Assembly: GCA_963768945.1 (NCBI GenBank)
Contig: CAVYJW010000005.1
Coordinates: 124,001 to 188,000, forward strand
Origin: RYN-230 sp963768945
GTDB lineage: Bacteria > Actinomycetota > Actinomycetes > Streptosporangiales > Streptosporangiaceae
Direction: 5' to 3'
DNA: 64,000 bases
Below are positions 48,881 to 57,579 of this stretch, piece after piece; position 1 is the stretch's first letter; each line of letters begins with the position of its first letter. The translations under genes were made by a program, and so were the position numbers. The notes beneath the pieces were generated by a model. The model worked only from the letters and a program-made list of their open reading frames with translations. It had not been told where the DNA came from and searched no databases.

Positions 48881-49951
48881 GTGGAACGCTGGCTCACGGC
48901 CGGAGTGGAACGCTGGCTCACGGCGGGACTTGCGCCCAAGGCACGGCGGCGGCGCGCCGCCGGATTCAGGCACCGCGCCTGGCGCCAGGTGGCCACCGCG
49001 GGCGGGGTGGCTGCGGTCGCCACCCTGATGCTGCCCGCCGCCGTCAGCAGCGCGGCCGTGAGCCGCCCGCAGTCCAGCCTGACCAGCCTGGTGGCGCAGG
49101 CCAAGAGCCTGGGGCACCAGATCGACGTGCTGAGCGAGCAGTACGACGGGCTGCGCATCCAGCTCACCGAGGCCCAGGCGGAAGCGAACACTGCCATGAC
49201 CACCTTCCGGCAGGACGCCACCAGGATGGTGTCGGGCCAATCCGCGATCGGCCAGCTTGCCGCCGAAAGTTACATGAACGGGGGCCTGGCCACCCCACTG
49301 CAGGTCCTCACCTCGCCCAACACCGGCGCGCTGCTCAGCAAGGCCGCGATCATGCAGCAGCTGCAGACGGAGAACGGGGACCGGGTCAGCGCGCTGGCCA
49401 CCGCCGAGGCGGCCGCCCGTCGAGCGCACGACACCGCGGTGCAGCAGGAGACCAAGGTGACCATCCTGGCCAAGGCGATGGCGGCCAAGAAGCAGGTCAT
49501 CCAGGGCAAGGTGAACAAGCTCAACAGCGCGGCGTTCTCCCAGGCCATGAGCATCTACCAGCGCACGGGGAACTACCCGAACATCAATCTGCCCACCGCC
49601 AACACGGTCGGCGCGGAGGCGCTGCGGTACGCGATGACCCGCCGGGGCGACCCGTACGTGTGGGGCGCGGCCGGGCCGAGCGAGTTCGACTGCTCCGGCC
49701 TGGTCATGTGGGCGTACGCGCAGGTGGGCATCAGCCTGCCGCACTACACCGTCTCCCAGTGGAACATGGGCGAGCACATCTCACGGAGCCAGCTCGAGCC
49801 CGGCGACCTGGTGTTCTTCTACGCGGGCATCGATCACGTCGGCATCTACCTGGGCGACGGCCTGATGGTGGACGCCCCCTCCACCGGCCAGGTCGTCCAA
49901 GTCCAGCCGGTCATGTGGGACGTGTACGTCGGCGCGGTCCGCATCATCTGA
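48881..49951 (+). CDS. Exported NlpC/P60-family peptidoglycan endopeptidase
   Basis: The 356-residue protein has a basic N terminus, a signal sequence (VATAGGVAAVATLMLPAAVS), a long coiled coil (about residues 68-215, for example AKSLGHQIDVLSEQYDGLRI) and a C-terminal NlpC/P60 domain with catalytic Cys in EFDCSGLVMWAYAQVG, His in LVFFYAGIDHVGIYLGDG and MVDAPSTGQVV. This is the RipA-like layout of cell-division hydrolases. The first 24 bp are duplicated (MERWLTAG, VERWLTAG), giving two GTG starts; the first has gagaggagag before it. The riboswitch upstream places it under c-di-AMP control. Confidence 0.93.
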   Translation: MERWLTAGVERWLTAGLAPKARRRRAAGFRHRAWRQVATAGGVAAVATLMLPAAVSSAAVSRPQSSLTSLVAQAKSLGHQIDVLSEQYDGLRIQLTEAQAEANTAMTTFRQDATRMVSGQSAIGQLAAESYMNGGLATPLQVLTSPNTGALLSKAAIMQQLQTENGDRVSALATAEAAARRAHDTAVQQETKVTILAKAMAAKKQVIQGKVNKLNSAAFSQAMSIYQRTGNYPNINLPTANTVGAEALRYAMTRRGDPYVWGAAGPSEFDCSGLVMWAYAQVGISLPHYTVSQWNMGEHISRSQLEPGDLVFFYAGIDHVGIYLGDGLMVDAPSTGQVVQVQPVMWDVYVGAVRII

Positions 49952-49971
49952 GGCGGCGCCCACCACGCCCG

Positions 49972-51492
49972 TTACTGCGGCCGGACCAGCGGGAACAGGG
50001 TGGTCTCGCGGATGTTCTCGCCAGTCAGCATGATGAGCACGCGGTCGAGGCCCACCCCCACGCCGCCGGTGGGCGGCATCCCGTACTCCAGCGCCTGCAG
50101 GAAGTCCTCGTCCAGCTGCATAGCCTCCGGATCGCCACCCGCCGCGAGCAGCGACTGGGCGGTGAGCCGGCGGCGTTCCTCGACCGGGTCAACCAGTTCG
50201 GAGTACCCGGTACCGAGCTCGGTGCCGAAAGCGACCAGGTCCCAGCGTTCGGCCAGCCTCGGGTCCTCCCGGTGGGCGCGGGTCAGCGGGGACACGTCGA
50301 CCGGGAAGTCACGGTAGAAGGTGGGTTCGACGGTCCGCTCTTCCACCAGCCGCTCGTACATCTCCAGCACGATCTGGCCGTGGCCCCAGCCGGGCTCGGT
50401 GGGGACGCCCGCCTGGGCGCACAGCTTGCGCAGCCGGTCCTCGCTGGTGCCCGGGTCGATCTCCTCGCCGAGGGCCTCGGAGATCGCGCCGTACACGGTC
50501 TTGGCCGGCCACTCGCCGCTGATGTCGTACTCCTGCCCGCCCCGGAGCGCCACGGGGGCGCCGTACGCCGCCACGGCCGCGTTCTGGATCAGTTCCCGGG
50601 TCAGGGCGGCCACGGTGTCGTAGTCGCCGTAGGCCTCGTAGGCCTCCAGCATCGTGAACTCGGGATTGTGGGTGGAGTCGACACCCTCGTTGCGGAAGAT
50701 ACGGCCGATCTCGTAGACCTTCTCGATGCCGCCGACGATGAGCCGCTTCAGGTGCAGTTCCAGCGCGATCCGCAGGAACAGCTCCATGTTGTAGGCGTTG
50801 ATCCGGGTCACGAACGGGCGCGCGTTGGCGCCACCGTGCACGGCCTGCAGGACCGGCGTCTCCACCTCGAGGAAGCCCCGTTCGTGCAGGTCGCGCCGGA
50901 ACGACTGGATGACCGCGGCCCGGATCCCGGCCATCCGCCTGGCCTCCGGGTTCACGATCAGGTCCACGTAACGGTGGCGCACCCGGGACTCCACGTCGCT
51001 GAGCCCGCGGTGCTTTTCCGGCAGCGGCCGCAGCCCCTTGGAGGTGATCGCGAAGCGGTCGGCGAGGATGGACAGCTCGCCGCGGCGGGAGGAGATGACC
51101 TCGCCTTCCACCCCGATGTGGTCACCGAGGTCCACGTCCCGCTTCCAGGCGGCGAGTGCGTCCGGCCCGACCCGGTCCAGGGAGATCATGACCTGGATGT
51201 CGCCGGTGCCGTCCCGGATGGTGGCGAAGCTCAGCTTCCCGCCGGACCGCGACAGCATCACCCGGCCGGTGACGCCGGCCCGGTCCCCTGTTCGGGTGTC
51301 CGGCTCCAGGCCCGGGTAGCGTTCCCGGACCTCGGCGATGGTCGCGGTGCGCGGAAAACCCACCGGATAGGGGTCCACGCCCTCGTCCAGCAGCCGCTGC
51401 CGCTTGTCCAGCCGGACCCGCATCTGCTCCGGAACGCTCGCATCATCCGGACCGGCCGCCGTCATGCCATCCTGAGTGCCATCCTGGTCCAC
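49972..51492 (-). CDS. lysS: Lysyl-tRNA synthetase, class II
   Basis: LysS charges tRNA-Lys. The 506-residue protein starts at GTG 51492. It has the OB-fold anticodon domain (AGVTGRVMLSRSGGKLSFAT, IRDGTGDIQVMISLDRVG), class II motif 1 and 2 regions (LHERGFLEVETPVLQAVHGG, IGRIFRNEGVDSTHNPEFTM) and motif 3 (GGVGVGLDRVLIMLTGENIR). Length and motifs are typical. The gene ends 20 bp from the convergent NlpC/P60 gene and heads away from coaX. Confidence 0.97.
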   Translation of the reverse strand: MDQDGTQDGMTAAGPDDASVPEQMRVRLDKRQRLLDEGVDPYPVGFPRTATIAEVRERYPGLEPDTRTGDRAGVTGRVMLSRSGGKLSFATIRDGTGDIQVMISLDRVGPDALAAWKRDVDLGDHIGVEGEVISSRRGELSILADRFAITSKGLRPLPEKHRGLSDVESRVRHRYVDLIVNPEARRMAGIRAAVIQSFRRDLHERGFLEVETPVLQAVHGGANARPFVTRINAYNMELFLRIALELHLKRLIVGGIEKVYEIGRIFRNEGVDSTHNPEFTMLEAYEAYGDYDTVAALTRELIQNAAVAAYGAPVALRGGQEYDISGEWPAKTVYGAISEALGEEIDPGTSEDRLRKLCAQAGVPTEPGWGHGQIVLEMYERLVEERTVEPTFYRDFPVDVSPLTRAHREDPRLAERWDLVAFGTELGTGYSELVDPVEERRRLTAQSLLAAGGDPEAMQLDEDFLQALEYGMPPTGGVGVGLDRVLIMLTGENIRETTLFPLVRPQ

Positions 51493-51806
51493 CCGTCGAG
51501 CGTACTCAGCGGCTGATGATCAGACGATCGGTGTTGCTGGGGCGACACCAAACCCATGATCACGAGACCCAGTTGTGACTGACCGTGGCCAAAGTGACCC
51601 GCGGGACTGGCGTGACCGTCAACGTGGATGGCGGGAGGAAGGAGGGCGTGGATGGGGAGGGCGTGGATGGGGAGGGTGTGGATGGGGTGAGGTAAGGAGG
51701 GCGTGGATGGCGGGAGGAAGGGGAGGGGACCGGCCGGAGGCGGCGGCACCACCGGGCCGGGGCCGGGCCGGGCGTAGATGAGGCGAAGCCGGGCGGGCGG
51801 CACCGC

Positions 51807-51819
51807 TACAGTCCTTGGC
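51807..51819 (+). promoter_or_regulatory. Putative leaderless promoter box of the GNAT gene
   Basis: TACAGT at 51807-51812 lies 7 nt before the GTG at 51820. The preceding 200 bp hold degenerate ggcgtggatgggga repeats (about 51645-51725). Confidence 0.4.
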
Positions 51820-52290
51820 GTGCGCTTCACAGCCCGGCAAGGGCACTACGAGTTGGACGACGATCCCCGCCGGGTGGACCGGGACTCGCTCTGGCAGTTC
51901 CTGTCCACGGAGGCGTACTGGGGACGCTGGCGTACGCGGGGCGTGGTCGAGCAGCAACTCGACAGTGCCTGGCGGGTGGTCGGCGTCTACCGGAGCGACA
52001 CCGGCGCGATGATCGGCTTCGCCCGGGCCGTGTCAGATGGAGCCGGCTTCGCCTACCTGGCCGACGTCTACATCGACAAGGAGTTCCGGGGCCAGGGCCT
52101 GGGCGCGGAACTGGTGGCCACGATGATCGACCGGGGTCCCGGCGCGTCGTTCCGGTGGACGCTGCACACGTCCGACGCGCACGGCCTGTACGAGCGGTTC
52201 GGGTTCACCCAGCCGGACCGGACCTACCTGGAGCGTCCCGGGACGCCCTCGGCCCCGGAGCCTCCCGGGACACCCCCGGCCATGCGCTGA
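51820..52290 (+). CDS. GNAT-family N-acetyltransferase
   Basis: The 156-residue protein from GTG 51820 (MRFTARQGHYELDDDPRRVD) has the compact GNAT fold of the YjdJ/Arylamine-like group: FLSTEAYWGRWRTRGVVEQQ, WRVVGVYRSDTGAMIGFARA, YLADVYIDKEFRGQGLGAEL with the acetyl-CoA loop R-G-Q-G-L-G, and TSDAHGLYERFGFTQPDRTY. The acceptor is unknown. The tail is Pro-rich with PGTPSAPEPPGTP. The last 86 bp overlap the convergent coaX 3' end. Confidence 0.85.
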   Translation: MRFTARQGHYELDDDPRRVDRDSLWQFLSTEAYWGRWRTRGVVEQQLDSAWRVVGVYRSDTGAMIGFARAVSDGAGFAYLADVYIDKEFRGQGLGAELVATMIDRGPGASFRWTLHTSDAHGLYERFGFTQPDRTYLERPGTPSAPEPPGTPPAMR

Positions 52291-53071
52291 GGTTGTTGCG
52301 CTCGAACACCAGGCGCAGCCCGATCAGGGTGAGCCACGGCTCGTACGCGTCGATGATGCTCACCTCGTCGATGACCAGGGCGGCCAGCCCGCCGGTCGCG
52401 ATCACGGTCACCGAATCCGGATCCTCCGGCGCGAGCTCGGCGGCCATCCGCCGCGCGATCCCCTCGACCTGGCCAGCGAATCCGAAGATGACGCCGGACT
52501 GCAGGGCCTCCACCGTGTTCTTGCCGATCACGCGGTGCGGCCGGTTCAGCTCCACCTTGAGCAGCTGGGCGGCGCGCCCGGTCAGCGCGTCCACCGAGAT
52601 CTGGATGCCGGGCGCGAGCGCCCCGCCGACGAACTCGCCCTTCTCGCTGGCCGCGTCGAAGTTGGTGGAGGTGCCGAAGTCCACCACGATGGCCGGGCCG
52701 CCGTACAGGTGCACCGCCGCCACCGTGTTCATGATGCGGTCGCTGCCCACTTCCTTGGGGTTGTCCATCCGGACGGACACCCCGGTCCGCACCCCCGGCT
52801 CGATGATCAGCGACGGGATGTCCCCGTAGTACCGGCGGCACATTTCCCGCATCTCGTGCAGCACCGAGGGCACCGTGGAGCATAGCGCGATCCCGCTGAC
52901 GTAGGTCTCCTTGACCAGCGAACTGTGCTCGAGCAGCCCTCGCAGCAGCACGGCGATCTCGTCGGCCGTCCGGTCCGGGTCGGTGTTGATCCGCCAGTGC
53001 TCGACGATCTGGTCACCGTCGAAGACACCCAGCACGGTGTTGGTGTTGCCCACGTCAATGGTCAGCAGCAT
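52205..53071 (-). CDS. coaX: Type III pantothenate kinase
   Basis: CoaX phosphorylates pantothenate in coenzyme A synthesis and needs a monovalent cation. The N terminus MLLTIDVGNTNTVLGVFDGD carries the first phosphate loop. The Asp of the active site is in VVDFGTSTNFDAASEKGEFV, and GGALAPGIQISVDALTGRAA, GFAGQVEGIARRMAAEL and VIATGGLAALVIDEVSIIDA follow. The 288 residues include a short low-complexity tail. The gene start overlaps the panC stop by 17 bp, forming a coenzyme A operon with panC and the DUF2520 gene. Confidence 0.96.
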   Translation of the reverse strand: MLLTIDVGNTNTVLGVFDGDQIVEHWRINTDPDRTADEIAVLLRGLLEHSSLVKETYVSGIALCSTVPSVLHEMREMCRRYYGDIPSLIIEPGVRTGVSVRMDNPKEVGSDRIMNTVAAVHLYGGPAIVVDFGTSTNFDAASEKGEFVGGALAPGIQISVDALTGRAAQLLKVELNRPHRVIGKNTVEALQSGVIFGFAGQVEGIARRMAAELAPEDPDSVTVIATGGLAALVIDEVSIIDAYEPWLTLIGLRLVFERNNLSAWPGVSREAPGPRASRDAPGRSGPAG

Positions 53072-53927
53072 GGCGCTCCAGGCTCAGCAGGGTGTTATCG
53101 ATCAGCCGGGTGGTGCCGACGCGGGCGGCGACCAGGAGCCGGGCCGGGCCGTCGTGGTCTTCGCCGACCTCCCCGAACATGTCCGGGTCCACCAGCGCCA
53201 GGTAGTCCAGCCGCAACGGCGGGTCCGTGGTCATGGCCAGGATCTCGCCCGCGGCTTTGCGGACCGCGGCCGGGCCGGCGTGCGCCGCGTTCTGGCCGGC
53301 CCGCAGCGCGGCGGGCAGCAGCAGCGCCGTCCGCCGCTCGGCCGGGGACAGGAACCGGTTCCGGCTGGAGATCGCCAGGCCGTCGTCATCCCGCACGGTG
53401 AGCACGCCGACGATCTCGACGGCGAGGTCGAGGTCCCCGGCCATCCGCCGGACCAGCGCCAGCTGCTGCGCGTCCTTCTCCCCGAACACGGCCACATCCG
53501 GGCGGGTCAGCCCGAACAGCTTGGCCACCACGGTCAGCACGCCAGCGAAGTGCCCGGGCCGGGACTCCCCTTCCAGGATCCGGCCCAGCGGCCCGGGATC
53601 CACGGTGATGAGCTGTGGCCGCGGGTACATCTGGGCCGCGCTCGGCGCGAACACCAGGTCCGCGCCTTCCCCGGCGGCGATGACCACGTCGTCATCCAGC
53701 GTGCGCGGGTAGAGGCCCAGGTCCTCGCCCGCCCCGAACTGCAGCGGGTTCACGAACACGGACACCACGACGCAGCCGTTAGGGGAAGCGATCTCCCGGG
53801 CCCGGCGGATCAGCGCGCGGTGACCGTCGTGCAGCGCGCCCATGGTCGGCACGAGGACCACCGGGAAGCCGAGGCCGCGACGCGCGGCGGCGAGGCCAAG
53901 CCTGGTCCGGGCCACGATCGGCATCAT
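53055..53927 (-). CDS. panC: Pantothenate synthetase
   Basis: PanC condenses pantoate with beta-alanine using ATP. ATG 53927 overlaps the stop of the upstream gene (ATGA); longer readings upstream only mirror that gene. Marks are VVLVPTMGALHDGHRALIRR (HIGH-like), VVVSVFVNPLQFGAGEDLGL, YPRTLDDDVVIAAGEGADLV, RPGHFAGVLTVVAKLFGLTR, AVFGEKDAQQLALVRRM and the KMSKS-like ISSRNRFLSPAERRTALLLP. It has 290 residues. panD, often next to panC, is not present here. Confidence 0.96.
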   Translation of the reverse strand: MMPIVARTRLGLAAARRGLGFPVVLVPTMGALHDGHRALIRRAREIASPNGCVVVSVFVNPLQFGAGEDLGLYPRTLDDDVVIAAGEGADLVFAPSAAQMYPRPQLITVDPGPLGRILEGESRPGHFAGVLTVVAKLFGLTRPDVAVFGEKDAQQLALVRRMAGDLDLAVEIVGVLTVRDDDGLAISSRNRFLSPAERRTALLLPAALRAGQNAAHAGPAAVRKAAGEILAMTTDPPLRLDYLALVDPDMFGEVGEDHDGPARLLVAARVGTTRLIDNTLLSLERHAADH

Positions 53928-54817
53928 CGCGGCGCCCCGGCCAGCACGTCGAGGAGGCGCTGCGCGTCCGCGGTGGTGAGGATGCCCGCGGCCAGCGCGC
54001 GATCGGCGGTCAGCCGGGCCAGGGCCACGTAGGCGCGCAGCGCCTCGGGCGAGACGCTGGCCAGCGCCTGCACGTGCTCGGCCACGGTCTCCGCGTCGCC
54101 GCGGGAGACCGGGCCGGTCAGCCCAGCGTCTCCGAGTCGCAGCGCGTTGTCCAGGGCGGCGGACAGCAGCGGCCCGAGCATCCGGTCGGGCTCGTTCACC
54201 CCGGCCGCCCGGAGCAGGTCGGCCGACTGCGCCACCAGGGCCACGAGGTGGTTGGCCGCGCTGGCCAGCCCGGCGTGGTAGAGCGGGCGGGCCGCCTCGT
54301 CGATGAGCGCGGGCTCGCCGCCCATCTCGATGACCAGGGCCTCGGCCGCCGGCTGCAACGGCTCCGGAGCAGTCACCCCGAAACTGATCCCCGCCAGCCG
54401 GTCCAGGTCGTCCGGGCGCCCGGTGAACGTCATGACCGGGTGCAGCGCCAGCGGGAGTGCGCCGCGTGCGGTGGCGGGCTCCAGCACCGCGGTGCCGTGC
54501 CGGCCGCTGGTGTGCACGATCAGCCGCCCGGCCAGCGGCGCGTCGGTCGCGGCCAGGCCGGCCACCAGCCCGGGCAGCGCGTCGTCGGGGACGGTCAGCA
54601 GCGCGAGGTCCACGGCGGCCAGCAACTCCGGTGGGCGCACGACGCGGGCCCCCGGGAGCAGCCGCTCGGCCCGGTCCAAAGAGCGGTCGGACACGGCCGA
54701 GACGGCGACCACCTGGTGACCGGCCCGCTCCAGCGCGGCGCCCAGGACGGTGCCGACCCGGCCCGCGCCGATCACGCCGACCTTCAGCCGGGCCGGGCGC
54801 TCCGCTGGGTCCCCCAT
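53924..54817 (-). CDS. Rossmann-like/DUF2520 protein, possible ketopantoate reductase substitute
   Basis: The 297-residue protein from ATG 54817 begins with a dinucleotide fold (LKVGVIGAGRVGTVLGAALE), then VDLALLTVPDDALPGLVAGL, a substrate segment ALPLALHPVMTFTGRPDDLD, and a helical C-terminal DUF2520 domain (LYHAGLASAANHLVALVAQS, ALDNALRLGDAGLTGPVSRG). This is the dehydrogenase architecture of ketopantoate reductase and pyrroline carboxylate reductase. Four-base overlap with panC and membership of a coenzyme A operon suggest that it reduces ketopantoate, in place of PanE. That role is inferred from context. Confidence 0.85.
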   Translation of the reverse strand: MGDPAERPARLKVGVIGAGRVGTVLGAALERAGHQVVAVSAVSDRSLDRAERLLPGARVVRPPELLAAVDLALLTVPDDALPGLVAGLAATDAPLAGRLIVHTSGRHGTAVLEPATARGALPLALHPVMTFTGRPDDLDRLAGISFGVTAPEPLQPAAEALVIEMGGEPALIDEAARPLYHAGLASAANHLVALVAQSADLLRAAGVNEPDRMLGPLLSAALDNALRLGDAGLTGPVSRGDAETVAEHVQALASVSPEALRAYVALARLTADRALAAGILTTADAQRLLDVLAGAPR

Positions 54818-54985
54818 CGCCTCGGCGTTCCTCTCGCTGGGTTCCTCTCGCCGGCCTTCGCCGCGGGTGCCAGAACGGCAACGATCAGCATATCCGCGGG
54901 GCGCACCGCCGCCTCCGCGAAGCCGGCCCTGCGCGAAGGCTGCCCGCTGGAAGCCGGCCGCGGCGGGCTCGGTCCGGGCGGCTAC

Positions 54986-54998
54986 TAAAGTCGGCCCG
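54986..54998 (+). promoter_or_regulatory. Putative leaderless promoter box of midA
   Basis: TAAAGT at 54986-54991 (within gctactaaagt) is followed by 7 nt and the GTG at 54999. The same geometry is seen at pyrE, purD and radA. Confidence 0.45.
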
Positions 54999-56169
54999 GT
55001 GTGGACGACATGGCGGGCCGCCACCCAGGACGCGCTGTACGCCCCGGACGGCTTCTACGCCCGCGGGGAGCGCCCGGCCGCGCACTTCCGGACCTCGGTG
55101 CATGCCTCCCCGCGCTACGCCGAGGCCATCCTCGCCCTGCTCAGCCACACGGACGCGGCGCTCGGCCACCCGGAGCGGCTCGACCTGGTGGACATCGGCG
55201 CAGGCGAGGGCGAGTTGCTGAGCCAGATCCTGGAGCTCGCCCAGCACCTCCCGCCCGGCACCGTGCCCGCCGGCACGGTGTCCGCCGGGCACCGTGTCCC
55301 CAGGCACCGTGTCCCCAGGCACCGTGTCCCCGGGCACGGGGCTTTCTTTTCCGCAACGGATCGTTCCGCGCGCGGTCGAGATCGCACCGCACTCGCCCGG
55401 GTCCGATGACCGCATCCGCTGGTCGGCGGCGCCGCCGGCCCGGATCTGCGGCCTGGTGATCGCCAGCGAATGGCTGGACAACATTCCCGTCAACGTGGCC
55501 GAGCTGACCCCGGACGGGCTGCGGATCGTGCTGGTGGATCCCGGCAGCGGTGAGGAGCGGACCGGGCCGGCCGCCGGGCCGGCCGAGCAGGAATGGCTGC
55601 GCCGGTGGTGGCCGCTGCGGCATCCCGGCACCCGCGCCGAGGTAGGTTATCCGCGGTGCGCGGCCTGGGCGGACGTGATCGGGCGGCTCGACGGCGGCCT
55701 CGCCCTGGCCGCGGATTACGCGCACTCCCGGGCCAGCAGGCCGGTGGCCGGGACCCTGGCGGGGTTCCGGGACGGCCGGGCGGTACGGCCGATCCCGGAC
55801 GGGTCCCGGGACATCACCGCGCACGTCGCCCTCGACGCCTGCGCGGCGGCCGGGACCGCGGCCGGGGCCACGCAGACCCTGCTCACCACCCAGCGGGCGG
55901 CGTTGCGGGCGCTGGGGCTGACCGGCCAGCGGCCGCCGCTCAGCCATGCCGACAGCGACCCGGCCGGGTACCTGACCGCGCTGCGCCTGGCTGCGGAGGA
56001 GGCGGAGCTGACCGACCCGGCCGGGCTCGGGGGATTCGGCTGGCTGGTCCAATCGGCGGGCGTGCCGCTGCCCGGCCCGCTCGCGGGGCTGGCCACTATG
56101 CAGGCTGACACTTACCAGGCTGACACCATGCAGGCTGACACTTCCCAGGCTGGCACGGACCGGGCCTGA
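54999..56169 (+). CDS. MidA/NDUFAF7-family SAM-dependent methyltransferase, one frameshift near 55288
   Basis: Homologues of this family (mitochondrial NDUFAF7) methylate an arginine of the complex I subunit NDUFS2/NuoD. The first frame gives MWTTWRAATQDALYAPDGFY, HFRTSVHASPRYAEAILALL and the SAM motif LDLVDIGAGEGELLSQILEL. Inside a tandem 15-bp repeat the frame breaks. Removing one G near 55288 continues into LSFPQRIVPRAVEIAPHSPG, ICGLVIASEWLDNIPVNVAE (the family's NE-LLDALPV site), LAADYAHSRASRPVAGTLAG and GLGGFGWLVQSAGVPLPGPL, 389 residues in all. Four 15-bp repeats end the gene. The NuoD-like gene starts one base after the stop. Confidence 0.82.
55288..55332 (+). repeat. Three 15-bp repeats inside midA at the frameshift
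   Basis: Three copies of ggcaccgtgtcccca (the last ending in g) encode GTVSP pentads in the corrected frame. The preceding gccggg contains the extra G that breaks the frame, so slippage or sequencing error at the repeat boundary is likely. Confidence 0.85.
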
Positions 56170-56210
56170 CATGGGCGGATCTGGCATAGGCGAATCTGGC
56201 ATAGGCGAAT
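56101..56210 (+). repeat. 15-bp repeats flanking the midA-nuoD junction
   Basis: Four units of the form caggctgacacttac (56101-56160) close midA and encode QADT(x) pentads. Two perfect copies of ctggcataggcgaat (56181-56210) open the NuoD-like gene and encode SGIGE pentads. The two arrays are unrelated in sequence. Confidence 0.85.
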
Positions 56211-57565
56211 CTGACACGATGGAACGCATGGCGCGGCGTCAGGCCGAGGCGGTCACCAGCAGCTGGGCGGCGGGACCCGGTGGCAGCCCAGACGGGAGCA
56301 GCACCGCTGACGGCGACCTGCTGATCAACCTGGGCGAGGGGCACCCGTCGGGGCACGGCATGCTCCGGCTGCGGCTGACGCTGGAGGGCGACCGGATCGT
56401 GACCGCCGACCCGGTCATCGGCTACGTGCACCGGGGGGCCGAGAAACTGTTCGAGGCCCGGGACTACCGGCAGATCATCGTCCTGGCCAACCGGCATGAC
56501 TGGCTGGGCGCATTCGCGAGCGAGCTCGGCGTGGTGCTGGCCGCCGAGCGGCTGGCCGGCATCGAGGTGCCCCGGCGGGGCGTGTGGGCCCGGACCCTGC
56601 TCGCCGAACTCAACCGGGCGGTGAGCCACCTGGCGTTCCTCGGCTCCTATCCGCCGGAGCTTGCGGGCGGCGCGGACGGGACGGCGGGGGCCGGGGCCGG
56701 GGCTGCGCGAGCGCCTGCCGCCGGCCGGACTGGGGCGGGATCCGCGGGCCTGGCGGCTGGGGCTGGGGAGGCGGAGGCTGCCGGCCCGGCGGAGGCGGCA
56801 GGCCCGGCGGAGGCGGCGGCTGCGGACGCGGCGGAGGCGGCGGCCCGGGCCCGTGAACTGCTCCAGTCGATCATGGAGGAGATCTCCGGCGGCCGGATGC
56901 ACTACATGTTCAACCGGGTCGGCGGCCTGAAGGAAGAGCTGCCGGAGGGCTGGCTCGGCCGGGTCGGCGCGGCCGCCGCCAGGGTGCGCGCGGACCTGCC
57001 CCGGATCGGCGCGATCGTGCGGGACAGCGAGCGGTTCCGTGGCCGGACCCGGGGCGTGGGCGTGCTCACCGAGGAGCAGGTGCGCCAGTTCGGGGTGAGC
57101 GGCCCGGCGGCGCGGGCGTCCGGTGTGGATTTCGACCTGCGCCGCGACGAGCCCTACCTGGCCTATGAAGAGCTGGCGGGACCGTTGCGGGTGATCACCC
57201 GGAGCGAGGGTGACTGCCTGGCCCGGTTCGAGTGCCTGCTGGACCAGGTCGCCGTGTCCCTGGACCTGGTGGACGCCTGCGCCAGCACGCTGGCGAGCCT
57301 GCCACCGGGCCCGCTCAGTGCCCGGATTCCCAAGGTGCTGAAGATCCCCGAGGGGCACACGTACGCCTGGACCGAGGGCCCGCTGGGCCTGAACGGGTAC
57401 TACCTGGTGTCCCGGGGCGGGAAGACGCCCTGGCGGCTGAAGGTGCGCTCCGCCTCGTTCAGCAACGTCCAGGTGCTCGGCGAGCTGCTGCCTGGCCACC
57501 GGGTCGCGGACCTCAGCCCCATCCTCGGCTCGATGTTCTTCGTGGTAGGAGACATGGACCGCTAA
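56171..57565 (+). CDS. Orphan NuoD-like protein (NADH-quinone oxidoreductase subunit D homologue)
   Basis: The 464-residue protein aligns with NuoD/NDUFS2 throughout, from EGHPSGHGMLRLRLTLEG through GYVHRGAEKLFEARDYRQII and RMHYMFNRVGGLKEELPEGW to LGSMFFVVGDMDR. No other nuo gene is adjacent, as for NuoD2 of Streptomyces. His62 matches quinone-ligand His59 of NDUFS2 and Arg88 matches methylated Arg85, but Trp111 replaces quinone-ligand Tyr108. A roughly 70-residue Ala/Gly-rich insertion (about residues 165-235) is unique to this copy or clade. The start at ATG 56171 includes pentad repeats; ATG 56219 or 56228 are alternatives. The neighbouring methyltransferase is its likely modifier. Confidence 0.88.
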   Translation: MGGSGIGESGIGESDTMERMARRQAEAVTSSWAAGPGGSPDGSSTADGDLLINLGEGHPSGHGMLRLRLTLEGDRIVTADPVIGYVHRGAEKLFEARDYRQIIVLANRHDWLGAFASELGVVLAAERLAGIEVPRRGVWARTLLAELNRAVSHLAFLGSYPPELAGGADGTAGAGAGAARAPAAGRTGAGSAGLAAGAGEAEAAGPAEAAGPAEAAAADAAEAAARARELLQSIMEEISGGRMHYMFNRVGGLKEELPEGWLGRVGAAAARVRADLPRIGAIVRDSERFRGRTRGVGVLTEEQVRQFGVSGPAARASGVDFDLRRDEPYLAYEELAGPLRVITRSEGDCLARFECLLDQVAVSLDLVDACASTLASLPPGPLSARIPKVLKIPEGHTYAWTEGPLGLNGYYLVSRGGKTPWRLKVRSASFSNVQVLGELLPGHRVADLSPILGSMFFVVGDMDR

Positions 57566-57579
57566 CTGCGGTGCCCGCA

